This document shows positions 60,559 through 64,000 of a stretch of DNA of 64,000 bases, piece after piece; the first letter of the stretch is position 1, and each line of letters opens with the position of its first letter. The notes below the pieces were generated by a model. It saw only the letters and a program-made list of their open reading frames with translations, had not been told where the DNA came from and ran no database searches. A program made the translations under genes and the position numbers. The stretch is from Phycisphaerales bacterium UBA3190 (lineage in GTDB: Bacteria > Planctomycetota > Phycisphaerae > Phycisphaerales > UBA1924): assembly GCA_002364005.1 (NCBI GenBank), contig DEXG01000028.1:30227-94226 (forward strand). Reading direction: 5' to 3'.

Positions 60559-61287
60559 GTGGAAGAACACACCAACACGCACGAGCAGAACCAGCCCGCG
60601 CCCGAGATGCATGACGGGGCACACGATGCCCAACCCGAGCGTCAGCACGAGAGCCAGAGCGAGGCCCAGACCGAGAAGCCCGATTCAACCATCGAGGGCA
60701 TGATCGGTGCCGACGAGCCCCTCGCCCAAGAGGGCATGCAGTGGTTCGTGCTCCGCGTCGCGAGCAACAAAGAAAACTCGGTCCAGAACACCCTGCTCCG
60801 CAAGATCCAGATCGAGGGCATGACCCACCTCGTCGGGCGCATCCTCGTGCCCACCGAGAAGATCAAGACCATCAAGGGCGGCAAGGCCAAGATCAAGGAA
60901 GAGAAGCTCTACGCGGGCTATGTCTTTGTTGAGATGCGCCTCGAGGAAGACGGACGCATCCCGCAGGACATCTTCTTCCTCATCAAGGAAACCACCGGCG
61001 TGGGCGACTTCATCGGCACCGCCGGGCGACCGACCCCGATGCAGATGCACGAGGTCGAGAAGATGCTCCTCGACTCACGCAAGCCAGAGGACGAGCCCAC
61101 CGTCAAGCTGTCGTTCGAGAAGGGCGAGGCCGTCATGATCCGCGAGGGCGCCTTCGAGAACTACGAGGGCACCGTCGACGAGCTCTTCCCCGAGAAGGGT
61201 ACCGTCCGTGTGCTCGTCTCCATCTTCGGTCGCCAGGCCCCGGTCGACCTCGAAGAATGGATGATCTCCAAGGCCGAGGACAGCTAA
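60559..61287 (+). CDS. nusG: Transcription termination/antitermination protein NusG
   Basis: I start at the GTG at 60559, nine bases after AAGGA; an in-frame ATG at 60514 has no ribosome site and would give 257 instead of 242 residues. The first about 60 residues are acidic and Gln/Glu/His-rich and look disordered. The NGN domain follows (WFVLRVASNKENSV, AGYVFVEM) and a C-terminal KOW domain (FEKGEAVMIREGAFENYEGTVDEL). NusG links transcribing polymerase to Rho or ribosomes. It directly follows secE as in most bacteria, but rplK does not follow it. Confidence 0.95.
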   Translation: MEEHTNTHEQNQPAPEMHDGAHDAQPERQHESQSEAQTEKPDSTIEGMIGADEPLAQEGMQWFVLRVASNKENSVQNTLLRKIQIEGMTHLVGRILVPTEKIKTIKGGKAKIKEEKLYAGYVFVEMRLEEDGRIPQDIFFLIKETTGVGDFIGTAGRPTPMQMHEVEKMLLDSRKPEDEPTVKLSFEKGEAVMIREGAFENYEGTVDELFPEKGTVRVLVSIFGRQAPVDLEEWMISKAEDS

Positions 61288-61313
61288 GTAGAGCCACATG
61301 CGAATGATCCGAG

Positions 61314-61338
61314 AAGCCCTGCTTATTGCGGGGTTTTT
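61314..61338 (+). terminator. Terminator of nusG
   Basis: GCCCTGC-TTATT-GCGGGGT then TTTTC; one G-T pair in the stem. It is 30 bp past the nusG stop and separates it from the next gene. Confidence 0.75.
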
Positions 61339-61406
61339 CTTTTGTATGCCCCAAGATATGTTTAGAATGGAATCAGTTCACACACCATCTTTGAGAGGGG
61401 ATTCAG

Positions 61407-62213
61407 ATGAAGAACTTTCGCAATGTGCTTATCGCATCGTCACTGCTCGCGTGTGCCGCGGGCGCACAGGGGTCGGTCCTGACATTCATGATCGATGGCC
61501 TGGGCAACTTCAACCTGCTGCCACAGGCGTACGGCGACCGGGTCGTCGCGCTCGACGACGCCGACTTTCATTACGACGAGCAGGGCGAGGGCTTCACGCC
61601 CAATGTCGTCACGAGCTATACCGATAGCATCGGGCAGAGCCCATCGTACTGGTCAACGGGCTACGGCGATCTCGTCGATGTCTACTTCGAGGACGCCGAT
61701 GGGATCGGCAGCGGAGAGATCGTCCTGACCGCTGATTACGGCTATGAAGTCGTGCTCTACGGGTTCGATGCCGCGGCATACTCCTCGGCATTCGCATCCG
61801 ATCCCATCATTGATGCCGTACGCGTCATGGGCTGCGCATCGACGCCGCTGTTCGAAGAACTCGATGCGGTCATCTCTGAGACGACACGCACGACATACGA
61901 TTTTTCGTCGGCACCGCTGCAGGCTCGCGAGCTGCGGATCCAGTTCGAGAGCGGCAATCTGGGCAACCTCAGCGACGATATATGTCTCGACAACATCCGC
62001 TTCGGTCAGGTCGCGGTTGACCCCGTCGCGATTGCCTGCCCCTCGGATTACGCGGCACCGATCTGCGAGCTGAACTTCTTCGATGTCAGCGCGTTCCTGA
62101 GCTTGTACAACAACGCGGACCCGATGGCCGATCTCAACGGCGACGGCGATTACAACTTCTTCGATGTGTCGATGTTCCTGTCTGAATACGCGACTGGGTG
62201 CAACGAGGACTGA
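61407..62213 (+). CDS. Hypothetical secreted protein with GC-type dockerin
   Basis: A 268-residue secreted protein with GAGAGGGG before the ATG and a signal peptide ending AGAQG. The body (about 25-205) is beta-rich, with aromatic residues and a final strand ELRIQFESGNLGNLSDDICLDNIRFG that resembles a jelly-roll C-terminal edge. The dockerin is the variant type: a Cys in CPSDYAAPICELNFFD with no calcium ligands, then DLNGDGDYNFFD, ending ATGCNED, so the GCP tail is extended by two residues. It sits directly after nusG where rplK is normally found. Confidence 0.8.
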   Translation: MKNFRNVLIASSLLACAAGAQGSVLTFMIDGLGNFNLLPQAYGDRVVALDDADFHYDEQGEGFTPNVVTSYTDSIGQSPSYWSTGYGDLVDVYFEDADGIGSGEIVLTADYGYEVVLYGFDAAAYSSAFASDPIIDAVRVMGCASTPLFEELDAVISETTRTTYDFSSAPLQARELRIQFESGNLGNLSDDICLDNIRFGQVAVDPVAIACPSDYAAPICELNFFDVSAFLSLYNNADPMADLNGDGDYNFFDVSMFLSEYATGCNED

Positions 62214-62336
62214 TCGAGATGCAGATCGGCGTCACCACGGCGATGTTGCTGCTCTTGGGCAGCTACGAGCTCTTCGTTCGATGTACACCGATCGGGACTC
62301 TGCTCAATGGCAAGCGAACGCGGGGGAACTCCAAGC

Positions 62337-64000
62337 TCACGCCAGCTTCTGCCCCGGCAGCAGCGGGGGCGTCGGCACACCCAGCGAGTCGGCAACCGCC
62401 CGGAGTAGTTCCGCCTCGTTCGTCGTGATCTCGCGATCCGCGCCAACGACCAGTGCGCACGCCTGCAGCAGCTGCTTCTTGACCCGGCCGCCACACTGGT
62501 TGAGCGTCTTGAGTGCCGTGTCCAGCGCCCGCATGTTCGCCTGGTCGGGTGGCAGCAGCTTCACGCCGATGCCCTGCACGGCACTCTCGCCCATCAGCAC
62601 CGCCTCGCCCGCGGCGTACTCGTCCTTGGCGCCCGTGTGGGCCAGCATGGACAGCAGCACGCTCACCTCTTGCCCAAGACGGTTCAAGTTGTAATACTGA
62701 ATCGGCACGGGCTTGGCCAGCCCGAACCGCTCGTCGAGATGGCGACGAAGCGTGTTCATCGTCACCCACTCAAAGAGATCGATCGATTTGTCCATCTTGA
62801 CCAAGGCATCGACATTGCGCCGGAAGGTCGCGTGCTGCTGCTCGCTCAGGTGTGCCAGCGAGCCCAGCGACATGTCGAGCAGCGGCAAGCGCAGCGACCG
62901 ATCGAGACGAACCGCCTCGCTCTCCAACGATCGGACCAGCCGCGCGATCGCCGGGTCGCCGTTGGTTTCGAGCTGGAGCAGCTGGGCCCTGCGGAGTTCG
63001 GGGTCCTTGCGATCCAGCAGCAACGCATAGACCACGCCCCGCCCGCTGGAAGTGTCGCGTGCCGCCTCGCGCAGTTTGGATGGGATCGAACCGATCAGCT
63101 CCTGCGCATGCTCAATGTGCTTGGGCGTCATGGTCCCCGTGAGTGCCAGCAGCGGGAGCAGCTCGCCGACGGCCCCGACGCCCTCACCGCCACCCAGTCC
63201 TTCGAGCACCGCCCCGATGCGCTCGCGCGGGCCGTCCTTCGTCGCCGGCTCGGGCTTCTCATGGGCGACCAATGGCTCGAGCATGGTCCCGTCCCAATCG
63301 GGCATCACGCGTTTGATGCGTTCGGGCAGCGGTGGGTGCGATGCCAGCGAGGCGCTGAGCATGGACCGGTTGCCCATCGCTTCTCCGAAGTACATGTGCC
63401 CGACTTCCTGAGCGCGTGGGTGCTTGATCTTGGCCCGCCCCGCGTGGCCCCCGATGCGACGCAGCGCGTTGCCGATCCCGCTGGGGTTGCGGGTGAACTG
63501 CACGGCCGAGGCATCGGCGAGGAACTCCCGCTGACGACTGACCGCCGCCTGGATCATGCGTGCCGCCAACGCGCCGAGCGAGCCGATGGTGATGAGCACG
63601 ATCGCCAGCACAAACATGGCCAGCGCCGCCTGCCAGCCGTTCTTGCCGCGGGCCGTGCGTGGGGCGGCTTCCATGACGATGTGCCCCATCAGGGAGATGA
63701 GCACGATGCCGTTGAGCATCCCGAGCATGCGGATGTTCAGACGCATGTCGCCGTTGAGGATGTGGCTGAACTCATGGGCCATCACGCCCTGCAGCTCTTC
63801 GCGTGTGAGCCCCTCGACGCAACCCTTGGTCACGCCGATGACCGCGTCGCCCGGCGCGTAGCCGGCCGCGAACGCGTTGATGCCCTTCTCGCCTGCCATG
63901 ATGTACACCGGTGGCACCGGCACGCCCGAGGCGATCGCCATCTCCTCGACGACATTGAGCACGCGTCGTTCGTTCTTGTCGCGTGACGAGGGGTCAATGA
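62337..64000 (-). CDS. M48-family metalloprotease, 5' end beyond the window
   Basis: Partial gene: the reading frame continues past base 64000 with conserved sequence (IDPSSRDKNERRVLNVVEEM), so the apparent start at 63962 (a GTG) is internal. The visible part has the zinc motif AHEFSHILNGD, INAFAAGY before it, two membrane segments (LNGIVLISLMGHIVM; AALAMFVLAIVLITIGSLG) and the third ligand region QREFLADASAVQF. HtpX/M48 enzymes degrade misfolded membrane proteins. A C-terminal extension of about 310 residues (DGPRERIGAVLEGLGG onward), rich in helices, goes beyond the HtpX core and is not assigned. It converges on the dockerin gene. Confidence 0.9.
   Translation of the reverse strand, partial: IDPSSRDKNERRVLNVVEEMAIASGVPVPPVYIMAGEKGINAFAAGYAPGDAVIGVTKGCVEGLTREELQGVMAHEFSHILNGDMRLNIRMLGMLNGIVLISLMGHIVMEAAPRTARGKNGWQAALAMFVLAIVLITIGSLGALAARMIQAAVSRQREFLADASAVQFTRNPSGIGNALRRIGGHAGRAKIKHPRAQEVGHMYFGEAMGNRSMLSASLASHPPLPERIKRVMPDWDGTMLEPLVAHEKPEPATKDGPRERIGAVLEGLGGGEGVGAVGELLPLLALTGTMTPKHIEHAQELIGSIPSKLREAARDTSSGRGVVYALLLDRKDPELRRAQLLQLETNGDPAIARLVRSLESEAVRLDRSLRLPLLDMSLGSLAHLSEQQHATFRRNVDALVKMDKSIDLFEWVTMNTLRRHLDERFGLAKPVPIQYYNLNRLGQEVSVLLSMLAHTGAKDEYAAGEAVLMGESAVQGIGVKLLPPDQANMRALDTALKTLNQCGGRVKKQLLQACALVVGADREITTNEAELLRAVADSLGVPTPPLLPGQKLA

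Noticed and set aside
62637..63986. 449-residue plus-strand frame opposite the M48 protease
   Set aside because: Shadow of a gene with an HEFSH zinc site on the other strand.

Overview
The window looks like a chromosome segment of a planctomycete, most likely class Phycisphaerae / order Phycisphaerales. Evidence: base composition is GC-rich; many secreted proteins end in the two-loop, Cys-terminated repeat that NCBI names the GC-type dockerin and that is characteristic of Phycisphaerales; three proteins end in a PEP-CTERM-like tail (Pro motif, hydrophobic stretch, Arg cluster); EF-Tu carries an unusual switch I; and one ORF contains a palindromic 'TGVPPV' repeat of the kind I associate with planctomycetes. 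No rRNA, CRISPR array, prophage or complete insertion sequence was seen.

Layout. 0-14.4 kb: mixed housekeeping and envelope genes. These are dinB, a two-gene type II pseudopilin unit, a coiled-coil lipoprotein, an FHA-GAF histidine kinase, holA, a Gly-run lipoprotein, recR-rpoN, a small membrane protein, a CIA30-like secreted protein and a PEP-CTERM-like protein. 14.4-29 kb: uvrD/pcrA, a dockerin protein, folE2, a 57-residue membrane protein, a second PEP-CTERM-like protein, an ABC-2 permease, a parDE toxin-antitoxin pair with a damaged toxin next to an AT-richer hypothetical gene, clpC, and divergently lpdA. 29-57 kb: a secretome block, nearly all on the minus strand, with ten dockerin-tagged genes (YVTN and FG-GAP beta-propellers, a 1275-residue coiled-coil protein, a TIM-barrel hydrolase-like protein, two tandem subtilisins, a DUF1028 fusion), a decayed dockerin remnant, a DUF5117-type zinc metalloprotease, an NHL-like propeller, a PEP-CTERM-like protein and an AsmA-like protein. 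57.6-61.3 kb: the translation/secretion cluster tRNA-Thr, tuf, rpmG, tRNA-Trp, secE, nusG. The usual rplK does not follow nusG; another dockerin gene does. The window closes inside an M48 metalloprotease gene whose 5' end lies beyond base 64000.

How the parts may fit together. Twelve intact dockerin genes plus one remnant share a C-terminal domain that starts just after one Cys and ends at another (usually GCP-stop). I see no cohesin, so the receptor is unknown. This tag is the most interesting system here and may be a lineage-specific sorting or anchoring device that works beside the PEP-CTERM-like tails.

Regulation. Two sites match the sigma-54 -24/-12 consensus in all but one position and have the same TGGCACG-N4-GTGCA form. 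One lies upstream of recR-rpoN (suggesting rpoN autoregulation) and one upstream of clpC. Each has a dyad about 100 bp further upstream. Strong terminators separate most minus-strand secretome genes. All assignments are from reading the sequence; no database search was run.
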